Positions 36,181-48,616 of a stretch of 64,000 bases of DNA are shown here, one piece after another. The notes under the pieces are model-generated. The model saw only the letters and a program-made list of their open reading frames with translations. It was not told where the DNA came from and ran no database searches. The translations under genes and the position numbers were made by a program. This DNA is from Lucifuga dentata. Lineage: Eukaryota; Chordata; Actinopteri; Ophidiiformes; Bythitidae. Position 1 is the stretch's first letter. Each line of letters begins with the position of its first letter. Where the stretch lies: contig VXCM01000339.1 of the NCBI GenBank assembly GCA_014773175.1, forward strand, positions 372,001 to 436,000. Direction: 5' to 3'.

Positions 36181-39100
36181 AAGGTCTGAATTCCTTTACT
36201 TAGAAATCAATGATTCAACAAATTTGTATATAATACATATGAAACATATGATTGAAAATAACTCTTTTTTTTTTTGTCATTGTACAAGGTCATAAAAAAT
36301 AGATCATGCTCACCATTCACGTGTACACTGCAACAATTCATTTTCAGTTATCCATCATTTTTACATAGTGTGCAAACAACATGGACACATGAGAAACAAA
36401 TATGAAATGTATGAATTAGGGATAACTTCATATAACTTCACAAATTCCTTCTTTTTTTTTTTTTTNTTTTTTTTTTTTTTTATTGGCAGAAATAACTAGT
36501 CCAATGCTATCGTTTGCTATAAATCAAGTTACTAATCAAATTTACAGTTCTGTAAACAAGACGAGAACATGGTTTGGTCATTTGTCTCGATTTCCTTGCA
36601 CACCCCTCTGATGAAGATATAAAGCCTGAGGAATGACAACTTCTGCTGCTGGCCAAACATATGATCCCAGAGCGGCTGGTTCTTATAACTCCTCACAACT
36701 GCATATTAGCTGGTTTGAAAACACATTGTTTTCCACCAGAAAATCCATTTGTTTCCATGGTGATGCTGTCCTCCCTCTTACAATTTTCTTGGCTGCTATT
36801 TATGGATAGCTTTATTGAACTTTATTAAATAGGAAAGAGAGATAGAGAAGGAAGAGAGAGGAGTTCAGTAATATGGTGTTTTCATGTATACTGTTACTCA
36901 TATAACATTTTTATCCTTTATTCACCTTGGTTTACCCCCTAGCCATAAACCAGCATTCATAATTAGTTACTCTGATGTGTTTATGCACTCTTTTTAGCCA
37001 GTTTGCTTTATCTATAATTGAAAACCAGTAAATTCACTTCTTGAAAAATGTAGACTTGAACTAACTTATTTTAGATATTTACATAATACAGGGAATAATG
37101 CAGAATAGAATCATGTCTTTTAAAATTGGAAATGCCAATAAAATACTGTAACGCTTTAGTTTGATCATACATACCTAAAAGACTGATGCTCTCAAGTTTT
37201 CATTTCAGCTCAAATAACGTGATTTATCATTTACATAAAGATGGGATTCTTTAAAGAAGTGAAGAAGCAAGAGGAACTGACTTCTTTTTCTTTGCTTCCC
37301 ATTATGTCCGTGATAGATTCAGCTGTAAGCCACACAGAAGCAGTCTCAGTGGTATCATGGCCTTTTGCTATGCAGTCAAAGCAAAATGTCACATTCAATC
37401 AGCTTGATCTTTTTCATTTTAAGATCAGGGGATTCCTGAATGTGTACATCTTTTTATGACAAAAGGAAGATGGATTTCCAACAAGTTGATCAGCGGTCTG
37501 AACCTTTTAAATATATTAATGCAAATGCATAATATGAGTGTGTGTTGGGAAATAAATGCAAGTTTCACGGAATAAAACATTACGATCCCTTGTAGAAGTA
37601 AAAATGGAAAGCATAACAGAAATGATACATACTCTAAAGTGGTTCTAATTTTGAATTACGTTTGCTAAAAAGGACACAGAAATCCACTCACAAAACCCCC
37701 AAATGACCATCTAATCCCATGCTTGGTTGCCTCAATTGCTGCATATTCAGTCTGCAAGCTTTCCTGCATTGGTGAAGTTCTTAAGACAAGCTGCCAGATT
37801 GTCAGTGACAGCTCTGCCAGAGACAAACCGCTCACAGCTTCCTCCGGACTTAATGCCTCCGTTAATTTGTTTACCTTGATCAAATAGTCCTCATCATTGG
37901 AGGAATTTGTCTCTAGAATGTGTCTGGTGGGTCCCGAGCCATAAGTCAACACAGTCACTCCATTCGTCAGGGAGAGGTCTGACAGTCAGCCTAATTAGTT
38001 TGGTTGTGACAAAGGAGCTGTCTTTAGGAAACTGGGGACATCAATCTATCCGAGAAGTGTGTTTTTATAATAAAAGCAATCTAGTGAGTAGACACGTGAC
38101 TGTGAGGTGGCTGAAACTGAAATCATGACATGGACTAAGTGTGTCTGATTAAATAAAGCATCAAAGTATCTATAAAAATGTATCTTTGTTAGGTTAGGTT
38201 TGCTAAGAGCTTATATTTCTTTCTTTTTTCAATGTAATTTCCCTGCAATGTCCAAATGAAAGCACACTGGCTGGAATTCATAAAAAAAATCACATTGACT
38301 ACCCAGCATCACATTAAATAATCGATGCATTGAAGCTCATTCATAAAGCTTCCTTGATGTTAATCAGCTCACGGGTGTACCATTAACAGAGTGTCACAGG
38401 TAAAGGCCAATGAAGATTGGCGTGTTAAACAAGCTGTTTGGTGTTTGAGAGCCACACTTTACACTGCTTCATCTGGTGTCAAAGCAAAATTGACATGTTA
38501 AATGGGCAAAGTAAACCTAAATACTCGGCTTTAGAGCTCCACATTTTGAGAGATTGACAAGACAGGAGATAGATCCACACGCTGCAGAGGGTTGCAGTTC
38601 TGTCCACTGTGTTAACTGTCATTTTGGGAAACAGTGAAGTTCTGGTTTACTGCCGATTTTTGCTGCCTCATCACAGTGAAACATCTGACACACTTAAGTG
38701 CTCACAGTAATTCCAGGTGGGCTTGTTTTTAATGCATTTATTTAACTACAGGTGCAGTAAAACACTTGTACTGGTATTGGCTTTTTCATTCTCTTTGTCT
38801 CTTACACATAGAAACCCAGACTAAAACATACAAAGTTTGTGTGTGTGTGTGTGTGATCACTGTTATGTCCAGGCTGTGCAGTAACATCATACAGTAGTCC
38901 AGAACTGCAAACATTTGCAGGATTACAGCCACAAATTCACATGACCTGAAAACGGAACTTAAAGTACTTTACTCAGCTTTGTGGCTCACCTATCAAAGAC
39001 ACACACACACACACACACAGAAAGAGAGAGAGAGAAACCTGATTTGATCCCCCCATGGAGAGGAGATTGGAAAGGTTATCAGCCTTTGGAGAAACCATTC

Positions 39101-41728
39101 CCAGGCTGGAGAGAGGAGTGAAGCTCTGCAGCTAAAGATGCTCTGTAATCCCTGAGATTCTTTTTGCAACCTGCGTTTGATGTCAGCTGCAGCCTTTTGC
39201 CAGCAACAGAAGCTGCTGTAGACTTCTCACACTCCGGCATATTGATTTCATGCGAGATGGTTTGCAGTAAGGTTCCTTTGCATTTTCATACCTCCTTTGT
39301 CGATTTGCTTTGGTTAGTCTCAAAGCAAGGCTTGGAGTAAATAGAAAATTAAGATTAGATTGGGCTGCTGTGAGGCTGCATCCAGATTGGCTACTGCCTT
39401 GAAGAGGATGATAAAGAGGGAAAATCTATTTTCCATTTATTTCAAATGAGCCCAAAAAAACATGGCATATAAACAGAATTTAACCTGCTGTGCTGATGCA
39501 AGCATAGATGTTAAGGGATATTAACATGCATAGATGCTTTATCTGCTGCAGTTTGTTTGCACACCTTGCTGTTCACCACTTTAAAAGTATTGATACCTCA
39601 GTAATTGTGGAGACTTTTGGAATTATGGAGAATTATGGTGGAACTGGGGTCTTCAAGCACTGTAGATCATGGGATTGTTAGTGACTCAAGCACCCCAAAA
39701 AAAAAAAAAAAATNAAAAAAAAAAAAAAAAATCTTAAATTTCTTGTTTTATTATTTTAAAGTTGTAATTTAAGCTGTCTATCTATTGGTGTCTTACGTGT
39801 GTATGAATGTTGGCTTGATTAGAATGGTACAGGCAGAACTGGTTCAGTCAGTTACGATGGACAAACAGCAGCACTTAATGCAGAACCACAGCTACCTGTC
39901 ACTTTTCCTCACGTAGTTTGAACCTGATGATGAGCCATAAACAGCAGATCACCTCCTATCATTGCTGATGATACCCCGTACTTTACAAGCTCCCAACATC
40001 AAAATCCAGCATGGATCTGCAGCCTGTCGGATACACTATGTACTTTTACGTGTGTGTGTTTATACGTGGCAGGCAGAAAGCCAGTGTGACCCAACGTCAG
40101 CTTTCCAGCATTAGTGCAGCGCCGCAGACAGCTGTGCCACAAACACGCTGCTGTGGATCACCGCGAGGGCCTTTTATTTAGGTCGCATTTTGTGCTTCAG
40201 CAGCCAACAAAAGTGATCTCTGTCAACCGCAATGAATACCTTTAGTTGGACACAGTCCACTTTTTAAGTGCCCTGAAAGAAGCATGCAGTGTCCATGTCC
40301 ATGTGTGGTGCATAGTGTGTACTTGTGTGTGTGCCTCTGCTAATTTGTGTGCAGAAACTACAGTATATTATAGATGACAGTTGGGATTTGATACTGTTTT
40401 CCATTTTCACTCTAAGTATACAAGAATACTATATTGTAACAAGCTTGATTTTCTCTCTGAGAGATTAAATTCCTTGTGCCGACGTGGAAATTGCATGAAA
40501 ATCCATCCCAAAGAAAACAATGATCTATATACACATTCATGTCTAGCATTTACGTGAAGAACTGACATATTATTTCATTCCATTGCTCTGCTTCCCTCAT
40601 TTTCTCTTGTTATGTTGTCTGTCTTCTTTTCCCCTCTTCCCTCCTCCTCCTCCTTTTTCTTTTTTATTTACCACAGTGGCCTTTGGTGGTGCATTATAAA
40701 TCGTAGTAATGTATTCTTGGACCAGCTCTGCCACACTGCTGTCACAGTGCTACACCGGGGTGCATGGGCTCTTATTATTTTCTCGTTAGCTTCACCTCCA
40801 GTCCATTGGAAATTGCATGGGTTCAGCAACTAACCAGCCCCAGCTCCAGTTAGATAAAGAAGGAAGTTTAAAGGCTCTGATGGATGCCATTGTTTTCATG
40901 TCACCATATGGGGGAAAAGGTCATTTATTGCCCTTGCTTTAACCGGACCAGATGCTGATAGCTACGTTTTAGTGGCCAATTATTTTTCCCCTTAGAGGAG
41001 AACTGGAGATATGGATGGACTGTAAGATTTTATTACTGTGACTGTGATCATCCCTTGAGCAGGTAGAGTAAAGCAAAAATAAACGCTTTCTTTGAGTACT
41101 ACTATTAAATCCTTGTTCTATGAAAGGATCAGACTGAACAGGAAACTACACGTGGCATTTTAGTGAAATCAGATTATTTTGGTTCATTTTTTTGAGTTTG
41201 AATTATGCTTTGTTTCATTTCTATTTCAAATACCCTTGAACAAATATAGCATACACTTGAGTTAGAAATAGATCTGAACTCTTCTTAAAACCTCTTATTC
41301 CTTTGTGTCTGTCCATTTCCTACAACCTTTGTCATTTTTTTTTTTTTTTTTTTTNTTTTTTTTTTTTTTTTTTTACTGAAACTGTACTGAAATCTATTTG
41401 AACTAACAGAGATGTGGGAGGAGAAGCTTGAGGACAGATCTGGATGTCAGGGAATGCATGCCAAGTGACTGCTATATTTAGAGAACCTCCTTTGGGCTTT
41501 GAAGGACAAAAATAAAAGGTTGAAGGAGATGAACAGGCCCTCCTTTAAACATCAAGAAGTTTCACGTGTGAAGGAGTGCCAGAAGATATTTTCCAATTAA
41601 CGCAGATGAAAACATTTCACTGTTCTCTGAGAGAATGCAAATATGAGGTATTTATAATTCTCTTTTCTGTCTCTCTCTCTGCTTATTTGTTTGTCTGTTC
41701 TACCTCGTGGCGGTATATTTCTTCACAG
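36181..41728. other. non-coding stretch up to the first coding exon
   Basis: Homopolymers with N at 36466, 39714 and 41355; (AC)n(AG)n at 38999-39035. A strong acceptor-like TTTTTATTTACCACAG ends at 40676 but no donor was paired with it. Positions 37660-38110 are repeat-free and moderately GC-rich, with a 97-codon minus-strand open frame of no recognised family. No coding exon recognised. Confidence 0.55.
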
Positions 41729-41801
41729 AGCTCATTTTGGGGCCTGTGCAGACTTCCGTTGGCACCAGTTGGATGTGCACATTGACCCGGCCACGATGAC
41801 A
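41729..41801 (+). other. dlgap1: dlgap1 5' UTR part of first coding exon
   Basis: A pyrimidine-rich tract with TCTCTCTCTCT near 41670 and the acceptor TTCTTCACAG ends at 41728, so the first coding exon is reached by splicing and at least one untranslated exon must lie upstream. The leader is 73 nt. Two ATGs occur in frame, at 41796 (MTMKGL) and 41802 (MKGL). The second matches the start of vertebrate DLGAP1 proteins and is the one chosen. A perfect octamer ATGCAAAT lies upstream at 41635-41642. An upstream ATG at 41691 is intronic if the acceptor is used. Confidence 0.7.
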
Positions 41802-42938
41802 ATGAAAGGCCTCTCTAGCAGCCGTAGTCACCACCACGCGGTGACCTGTGACCCCTCTTATGACTGCATGACGCTGGGGCACTCGGATCGTCGGCCCTAC
41901 TTCCTCAACCCTGGGGAGTCTCACCCCGCTGACCGCCACTGCTACACCCAGCGCAACTCCTTCCAGTCTGAATGTGGTGCCTACCCCGATTTGGCCAGCT
42001 GCACTTTTCCTCGCAGACACTACAGCTCCCACCATGAGCTAAAGGAGGAGTGTGGCGCCGTGGTGCCTTACTCCGGGGGCCCAACGGGAAGCAGTAAGGG
42101 AAGTGGAGCGAGTGTCTGCAGTGGTGGAAATAATAACCGCATCCCTTCCAACCTACTGGAGCAGTTTGACCGCCAGGCACCGGTGTGGCGTGAAGGCTAC
42201 CACACACTGCAGTACAAGCGCACCGCAGTAGAGCACCAACGCAACGACAGCCCTGGCCGAATCCGCCATCTTGTTCATTCCGTCCAGAAACTTTTTACCA
42301 AGTCGCACTCCCTGGAGGGGCCCTCGGGGTCTGCTGGAGGGGGAAGCGGGAAGATGAATGGCAGCAAAACCAGCCCTGATGACCCACCCTCTTCCTCTGG
42401 TACCCTGAAGCACAGCAAGCGCAATAAAAGTAAAGACCGTTCCAAGTCTGAGCCTAAAATGCGCTCTGCCATCTCAGGTTACTGGAGCTCAGATGACATG
42501 CTTGATCGGGAAATGTGCCTCTACCACCATCACCATGGAGGCAGCAGTGGAGGTCTGCCTTCTGGGGTAATGACCATGGGGCGCCACNACCACCATCACC
42601 ATGGAGGCAGCAGTGGAGGTCTGCCTTCTGGGGTAATGACCATGGGGCGCCACCCGGACAAATCCCAGTACTTCATGGAGTCTTACAACACCATCAGCGC
42701 CCACTCCCTCAAGACTTCACACAGCAACAACGATGTGAAGTGTTCAACGTGCTCTGGAAGCAGCAGCGTTGCACTGCCGCTGGCGGGCGGGCTGGATGGT
42801 CAAGTGCAGCTGAAGAAGAGCTCGTGGTCTTCTACTCTGACGGTGAGCAGGGCAAGAGAGGTCTACCAGAAGGCCTCAGTCAACCTAGATAAAGCTCTAG
42901 TGAAAGCCGAGCAGGGACGCACCTGCCACTTCCTACAG
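41802..42938 (+). CDS. dlgap1: dlgap1 first coding exon (N-terminal third of SAPAP1/GKAP)
   Basis: DLGAP1 is a postsynaptic density scaffold that links PSD-95-family MAGUKs to SHANK proteins at glutamatergic synapses. As read, the exon encodes 379 codons, but 22 are an assembly artefact (see N at 42588), so the true length is probably 357. Recognisable family landmarks in order are MKGLSSSRSHHH at residue 1, HPADRHCYTQRNSFQ near residue 46, FPRRHYSSHHELKEEC near 75, NRIPSNLLEQFDRQ near 115, GYHTLQYKRTAVEH near 134, SPGRIRHLVHSVQKLFTKSH near 154, SGVMTMGRHPDKSQYF after the duplicated block, NNDVKCSTC and SWSSTLTVSRAREVYQKASV near the end. A His/Gly-rich insert (HHHHGGSSGGLP) precedes SGVMTMGR and is longer than I recall in mammals. 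The donor CAG|GTAGGA follows 42938 and the exon ends in phase 0. It is far more GC-rich than its surroundings. The paralogue (dlgap1a or b) cannot be told from this sequence. Confidence 0.95.
42523..42653 (+). other. dlgap1: assembly duplication around N inside a coding exon
   Basis: The 65 bp at 42523-42587 are repeated exactly at 42589-42653 with a single N at 42588. The extra 66 bp preserve the frame and add 22 false codons (HXHHHHGGSSGGLPSGVMTMGR pattern). Other Ns in the window show the same layout, so this is a contig-end overlap not merged by the scaffolder. Confidence 0.9.
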
Positions 42939-44535
42939 GTAGGACTGTTACAACGGCCCCGCCTCTCGCATGTCACGCGTCATGCATCTTCTGGTCCCAG
43001 TTGCTCTGGCATGTATTTCTGTGTTTGTTTTTGCGCATGTGTGCACTACGTGTGTGTTGCACGTTGTTTGGAGTTTGAGAAAGGATGATCAGAGCAGTAG
43101 AGGACCAGACTATATCCCAAATATTGGATGGTGTGATCATTCGTTTTATCTTAGCAGTCATCACATGTCACAACTGTTCTTCTGTGTTTGCATGCACATC
43201 CTTGGCAGGAACAGACTAAAGCAGAAATGCATGCATACAGACACACACACTCTTTCTGTTTTGGAATAGGCTAAAGAGAAAGCGTTTTATTTTGCATGCA
43301 TTTCCTCACATTTGTATGTGCAAATGTGAGTCTGAAGAGAGAAATGGAGAAGGCAGGGAGGGTAGGACCAAGTGGAGCAACAGAAAGCAAATAAGGGCAA
43401 CTGAGGGAGAGCGTGAATGGAGAAATGAAAAGGAAAAAACTGGAAGTGAGAGAGTATAAAAGACAGAGAGAAAGTTCTATGTGACCATGCATTTTAAAAG
43501 CTTTGAAAACGGACCACACAGATCAGGGAAAGACGTTGTTGCTGCTGTACGGCAACATTTCTCCCAGCCTAAAAGAGCTGTCACTTTTTTTCCTTGAAAG
43601 AGCGACAGAAGGATAAACTGGACTCAAGGAGAGCAACCTGACAAGTTAGAATCCTTAAAACATGAGCTTGACTTCCTGTTTGCTTTCCCAACTTAAATCC
43701 ATTTCTGGGATTGACTCACATGGACACGGATTCTTTACCCTTTCATGTACTTTTACAATTGTCACTGTAAGAATGTGATGATCTTTCTGAACATGATTAA
43801 TAGGATGCAGCTATCAACTTGCCATTAAGCATAACTTAATTTAGTGGTTTTGGCCTGGTCTCATTAACAATAAATACTGTAGATGTCATCACACATTTTT
43901 GCCTTTCCCAAGATGTTAAGGCTGTCTCTGGTTGGTTGCCCTGACATCAGGGTCAGCTTGGTTTCCTAGCTACCAGCCTTTAGAATGATTCTCGCGCACT
44001 TTTTTTCTCACTGTGGATCTCATTTCTTTGGATTCAGAGTTGGTGCCCTAACAGCCACTCGCATTGGGCCTGCAGTGGTTGTGCTGAACAAAACCTTCTT
44101 TGTTTTCTTTTCTCTCCATCTCTCCTGTCTCGGACTCCCTCCCTCTTTCTCTCTCTTTCTCTCTCTCTCTCTCTTTTAGATTAGGACTGGATAGCTTAGC
44201 TTTCTTTTATTTTTTACCTTCATTAATCTGTGTGAAAAGTCAGCGGAGCAGACAGGGGCCAGGGTGCAGCAATATTTTGTTAAAACAATTAATGGTCTGC
44301 GTTTGATATGCTGCATGTATCACAGAACAGACAAAAGAACACCTCCTGCACTTTTTATGGTATAATCAAGGCCTTGCTTTGATTCTGCTACTGATCTTTT
44401 ATAGGATTAACTGTGCTGTGACATGCTGGTATTTACTTCAGGTCAGGGTAGAGATTGTTGCAGCAGTTTTTTTTTCTACTTTTTAAAGGTGACCTGTGTT
44501 CACCTTCCTTACTTTATCTCCCATCATCTCCACAG
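42939..44535 (+). other. dlgap1: dlgap1 intron between coding exons 1 and 2
   Basis: GT...AG intron of 1.6 kb (GTAGGA donor, CATCTCCACAG acceptor). Unspliced, the reading frame continues 50 codons past the donor to a stop at 43086. The intron holds a purine-rich stretch at 43330-43480, a CT-rich tract at 44145-44176 and no recognisable gene or transposon. Confidence 0.85.
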
Positions 44536-44750
44536 GTGCCACAGGATGACTGGAGTGGCTTCTCTCCGCTTGGTAAAGATGATGAGATCCCCTGCCGGAG
44601 GATGCGCAGCGGCAGCTACATCAAGGCCATGGCAGAAGAAGACAGTGGTGACTCGGACTGCAGCCCAAAACCTTCACCTAAAGTCCAGGCACGACGGGCT
44701 AGCTACCTGAAGGCGACGCAGCCGTCCCTCACTGAGATGACAACACTGAA
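44536..44750 (+). CDS. dlgap1: dlgap1 coding exon 2 (first two GK-binding repeats)
   Basis: The exon continues the first coding exon in phase 0 (…CHFLQ|VPQDDWSG…) and gives 71 codons plus two bases. The AAG lysine codon is completed by the next exon. It carries RRMRSGSYIKAM, an acidic serine-rich stretch EEDSGDSDCSPKPSPK, and ARRASYLKAT followed by QPSLTEMTTLK. The two SYxKA units are the first members of the R-x-x-S-Y-x-x-A series that, when phosphorylated on the serine, binds the guanylate-kinase domain of PSD-95/SAP90. Acceptor CCACAG|GTGCC and donor AA|GTGAGT are both strong. The sequence is nearly identical to mammalian DLGAP1 over this exon. Confidence 0.95.
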
Positions 44751-47700
44751 GTGAGTTCATGACGTCTGTGTGTCTGCAGATGCTTGTGTTCATGTATGTT
44801 GTAGCTGTTTCATGTGTATATGCACTATATGTTTCTTTAGATGATCCTGACAAGACTGCAGCCTATGGAAAACTTTAGATTGGTGAAATAGATGGTGTAA
44901 CTAAGGTGCCTCAGTATGACTTTTGTGCTAGTGTACGAATCTTAATGTCCCCATCTTAGTTACCTGTTTACACCTGACACACTTTACATAGAGGAAAGTA
45001 TCTTCAAATATAAATGTCATATTACTCAGATAGGCTTTGTGGTTTAAAAAAAATTAAATATTTTCCTCCTAAGGCATTTGAGGTTAAAAGCAACACTTTA
45101 CAAATGGAGAATTTTCATGCAATTGTATTTTTGTTGATAAATATGCTCTGAGCAGCAACATTTTTTCTTCACAGGTTGAGCTCATAAAGTATTCAGCAGT
45201 ATTAGAGCTCTGAAAGTTTTCTTTAATTGAACGTCGTGAATCACATTGACTTCACCAGACTCTGGCTAACAAATGCATATGCAATATAAATGCATGATGA
45301 CTTCATATTAATATCCTTCCGATTGAATAGATGACGATAGGATGTGATCCTTAATTGTACTTTCTTATTACATCTTACTCATTATAGATTGCGTAAATTT
45401 AAAAAAAAAACATATTTAATGAATAATCATTTGAAAACAATGCATGACTTAAATTCATCACACACACACTTTTTTCATTTAAGTCACTGGTCATCATAAT
45501 ACATAATCTAATAAGTCTGAATATGCAATTAACTCCTATGACAGCCTGATAGCGCAAACCTGAGGGTGCATATATGCATACAAATAATCCAATACGCAGA
45601 CACCCACACACAGACACACACACAGACACACAACAAACACTGGACTTCATGATATTGGCACAAGTCTGTGTTACACTCCACGATGATTAAATAATCCGCT
45701 TTGTTGTTCCATATGTTTCCAAGCCTATTTGGTGACCATTGTGTCCTTGCCTAGTGAAGAATTGCTCCTGACAAACTGTGGGATTTGTTTACTCCTAGCC
45801 AGTGCTAACCTTACTCCTTATTAAAACACATAGTGCATAGATAAAGAATGTTTTTTAAATGGCTGCATTATTCCTGGCAGACAAACAAGCTCAGGAGAAA
45901 ATGACATCCCTTCATGTTTCCTTTGCTCGCTAACAGTTGCATTTCCATTTGCTGCCAATAGTTATTTCTGGCCCAGATTTTTTTTTTTTTTTTNTTTTTT
46001 TTTTTTTTTGTGTATGTGTCTCATAATAGTTTGCAGTAATCACATCTCCATCCTGCTTTCCTTACAAACACACTTCTGCAAACACACTCATCACCCTGAC
46101 TGAGGAGGCAGAAGTGAAAGAGGGAAGAAAGAGGAGAAGGAAGAAGAAAGTGGCGAGAACGTTCTCGAGTGCAGAAATGGGAGGCTGGCAGGAAGGGAAA
46201 GGAAAGAGGAGCCGAAGCAAATGAAGGGGCAAAGTTACGCAATGGAGATGAAGACAGAAGAACAAAATACCTAAATCAAGGTGTTTTGTTCACCTCTGTC
46301 TTCTTCTTCCTCCATGGCTGACTGGCAGAGGGGAATATGTGTTCATTAATGGCACTTGTTCCATAGAGTGGCACCCAGGGACTGGCTGACCTCCCCCCCT
46401 AAGGTGGTACTGATTACAGGCTCGGTCTGACATTCAACTTAGTACAATAGACGTCATTCTTCCTATAATCAGGCTCACAGGGAAATCCAGATATAGGACA
46501 CTGAGCAGAGCTGCGAGAAGAGATGATGATGTAGGTAGATTCCTCATCTTCATCGTCTGTGTCACTCACAATCACAGACCCTGGGTGGCTGATTCTGTTT
46601 TTTTGTGTGTGTCTGTGTGAGTGTGTGTGTAGTTGAATGATTGTAACCCCTGATTTCTATCATCAAACTACCCACCAGACAGTGTGTCATCAGTGCTTCC
46701 TGGGTAGACTTGTACTGGCTGGATGATGGATTTTGCTTTGACCATGAGAACAGGATGAAAAATACCACAACCAGGATTTGACTGCAACATGTCGAGCACT
46801 ACTGCTACGAAATGCCTTAGTGTAAGATACTGTATATTACTAAAAACGATGAACTGTGTTGCCAACATGTAGTTTAAAATTAGATGCCTTGGGGGAGGTG
46901 GGNGGGGGGGGCAGGTGGTTTCATCGAAGAGAGACAAAGAGCATAATTCCTTCGCTGACCTGGGCTGAAATTATGCCTGACCTTTCTTTCAGGCTCTGCA
47001 GAAGCATTTCAGATGACCAGGAAACGTCTATCTATGACCAGGAAACGTCTAAGCTATTTTTTTCCAGTCCAGTAATCAATGTGAATTGACAGGAAATGAA
47101 TCTACAGCAATCAGTTGCTTGCTTATTATTTATTAGGAAAAATGTTCCAAACATTTAATGGTTTCAGCATCTCAAATGTGAGGATTTGCTTTTATACTAA
47201 CTTGATTTAATTCATGAAAAACCATCAATATCATTAGATTAACTGAGAATGATCATTGCTGCTTCCATCTTTCACTTGTACTTTCCACCTTCTCTCTCTC
47301 TCTCTACTCATCACCTCGCTTTACCATCCAAGAAGGAGTTATCTATTTTCCTTTGCTATGCTCTATTTTAAGGAGGCCATGCATAATTAAAGCAGACTGG
47401 ACCTAGAGGCAGAGTCAAAGGAGCTGTGTGTGTGTGTTTCTGTACATATGTGTGTGTCTCTATACACATATGCTTTTACATGCCCAAAGTGAAAAAGAGA
47501 GAGGAAGGAGAGTGAAATAAAAGGGTTATTGGAGTTTTCCTCTTCACAGCTGATTAGAGAATAAACTTTCCTTTCTACTTTTACTTGCATTTATTTCTTT
47601 CCATGCACCTTGTTCCCAGTAAGTTCGTTTGTAGGTCACAGTGTTCATCAAACTGAAAAAAAGAAAGCAAGTCAGCTTTTTAGGTTTTATTTCCCCTGAT

Positions 47701-48438
47701 TAATGAATTGTTTAGCTGTGCCTTACGCAGTATTTCTCACATACGCAAACACACACTTCGCACAGGCATGAAGGTGCAGAGCGATAGCCCACCTGCTTGT
47801 CAGAGGCAGGTGAGAGCTAATGAGATACATATTCACCTTCCTTGGAGACGGGAGGATGTGTATGTATTTGAGCGTGTCAGCATGTCTATTTGTATGTCTT
47901 CTATTTTTAGGTGAGAATCTCTAAATCTAGTCCAACACACACATCCCCTTCCTTCCGCTGACGTATGTACATGAGTGTTTTCACTGTTAAGTGTTTTAAA
48001 AAGTGCTTACAAGGTGCTTCAAGGACAAACTACCTAAGCTACTGTGAGTGTTTCTCAATAGAACTCTCCTCGTTGATTAGATAAGGGTGTCTCCTGAAGC
48101 AATTGTGGATTGATCTGTATCTTTGGGTTTATACACACTGCCAAATACTTTGCAATTACCCTCTCCCTCTCTTCTCTCACTCTTTATCACTTTATCTCTT
48201 TCCTCTGTTCCACTTTCTTTGTTTATGCTTCTTTATTTCGCTTTGACCCGTTTGCGTTCTTTCTGGCTTTTCGCTCCTTTACCTCTCGGTCTCTTCCCCC
48301 CCGCTCTGTTTTTTTTTTTTTTNTTTTTTTTTTTTTTGTTTTTTTTTTAACCTCTCCTCCTCGCTTTATTTCTCATCTCATTCCTTCCTCTTTTCTTCTA
48401 CTTTGACTCTTCCTTTGTGTTTCTTTCTCTTGCGACAG
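44751..48438 (+). other. dlgap1: dlgap1 intron between coding exons 2 and 3
   Basis: GT...AG intron of 3.7 kb (GTGAGT donor, TTGCGACAG acceptor). It holds poly-T runs broken by single Ns (around 45994 and 48323), a G-run with N at 46903, a 21-bp tandem duplication at 47014-47055, CA/TG-rich patches at 45600 and 46600, and a pyrimidine-rich approach to the acceptor from 48150 on. No exon-like open frame with good splice sites was recognised. Confidence 0.8.
47014..47055 (+). repeat. 21-bp tandem duplication
   Basis: TGACCAGGAAACGTCTA is repeated twice, 21 bp apart, within the intron between coding exons 2 and 3. Confidence 0.8.
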
Positions 48439-48616
48439 GATTTCCACAGAGCACTCGCCGAAGCTGCAGATCCGGAGTCACAGCTATCTGCGGGCGGTGA
48501 GTGAAGTTTCCATCAATAGGAGTCTGGACAGCTTGGACCCGGCAGGGCTGCTGGCCTCGCCTAAATTCCGCTCGCGAAATGAGAGCTACATGAGAGCTAT
48601 GAGCACCATCAGCCAG
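48439..48616 (+). CDS. dlgap1: dlgap1 coding exon 3 (GK-binding repeats 3 and 4)
   Basis: The first base completes the split lysine codon, then 59 codons follow, ending in phase 0 at SQ. The exon encodes ISTEHSPKLQIRSHSYLRAV, then VSINRSLDSLDPAGLLASPK and FRSRNESYMRAMSTISQ. IRSHSYLRA and SRNESYMRA are the third and fourth R-x-x-S-Y-type repeats that bind MAGUK guanylate-kinase domains. Acceptor GACAG|GATTT and donor CAG|GTCAGT are clear. An internal sequence at 48497-48502 (GCG|GTGAGT) is a better donor match than the annotated one and would remove exactly 40 codons in frame, including the fourth repeat. Confidence 0.95.

Noticed and set aside
40661..40800. Possible exon after a strong acceptor at 40676
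   Set aside because: No consensus donor pairs with it at a reasonable distance and the sequence has no family similarity.
41700..42704. Several minus-strand and alternate-frame open frames over the first coding exon
   Set aside because: They are shadows of the GC-rich dlgap1 frame and carry the same duplicated block around the N.
41691..43088. 465-codon single frame around the first dlgap1 coding exon
   Set aside because: The first 37 codons precede the family start and span a splice acceptor; the last 50 codons lie past a consensus donor. Only 41802-42938 is taken as coding.
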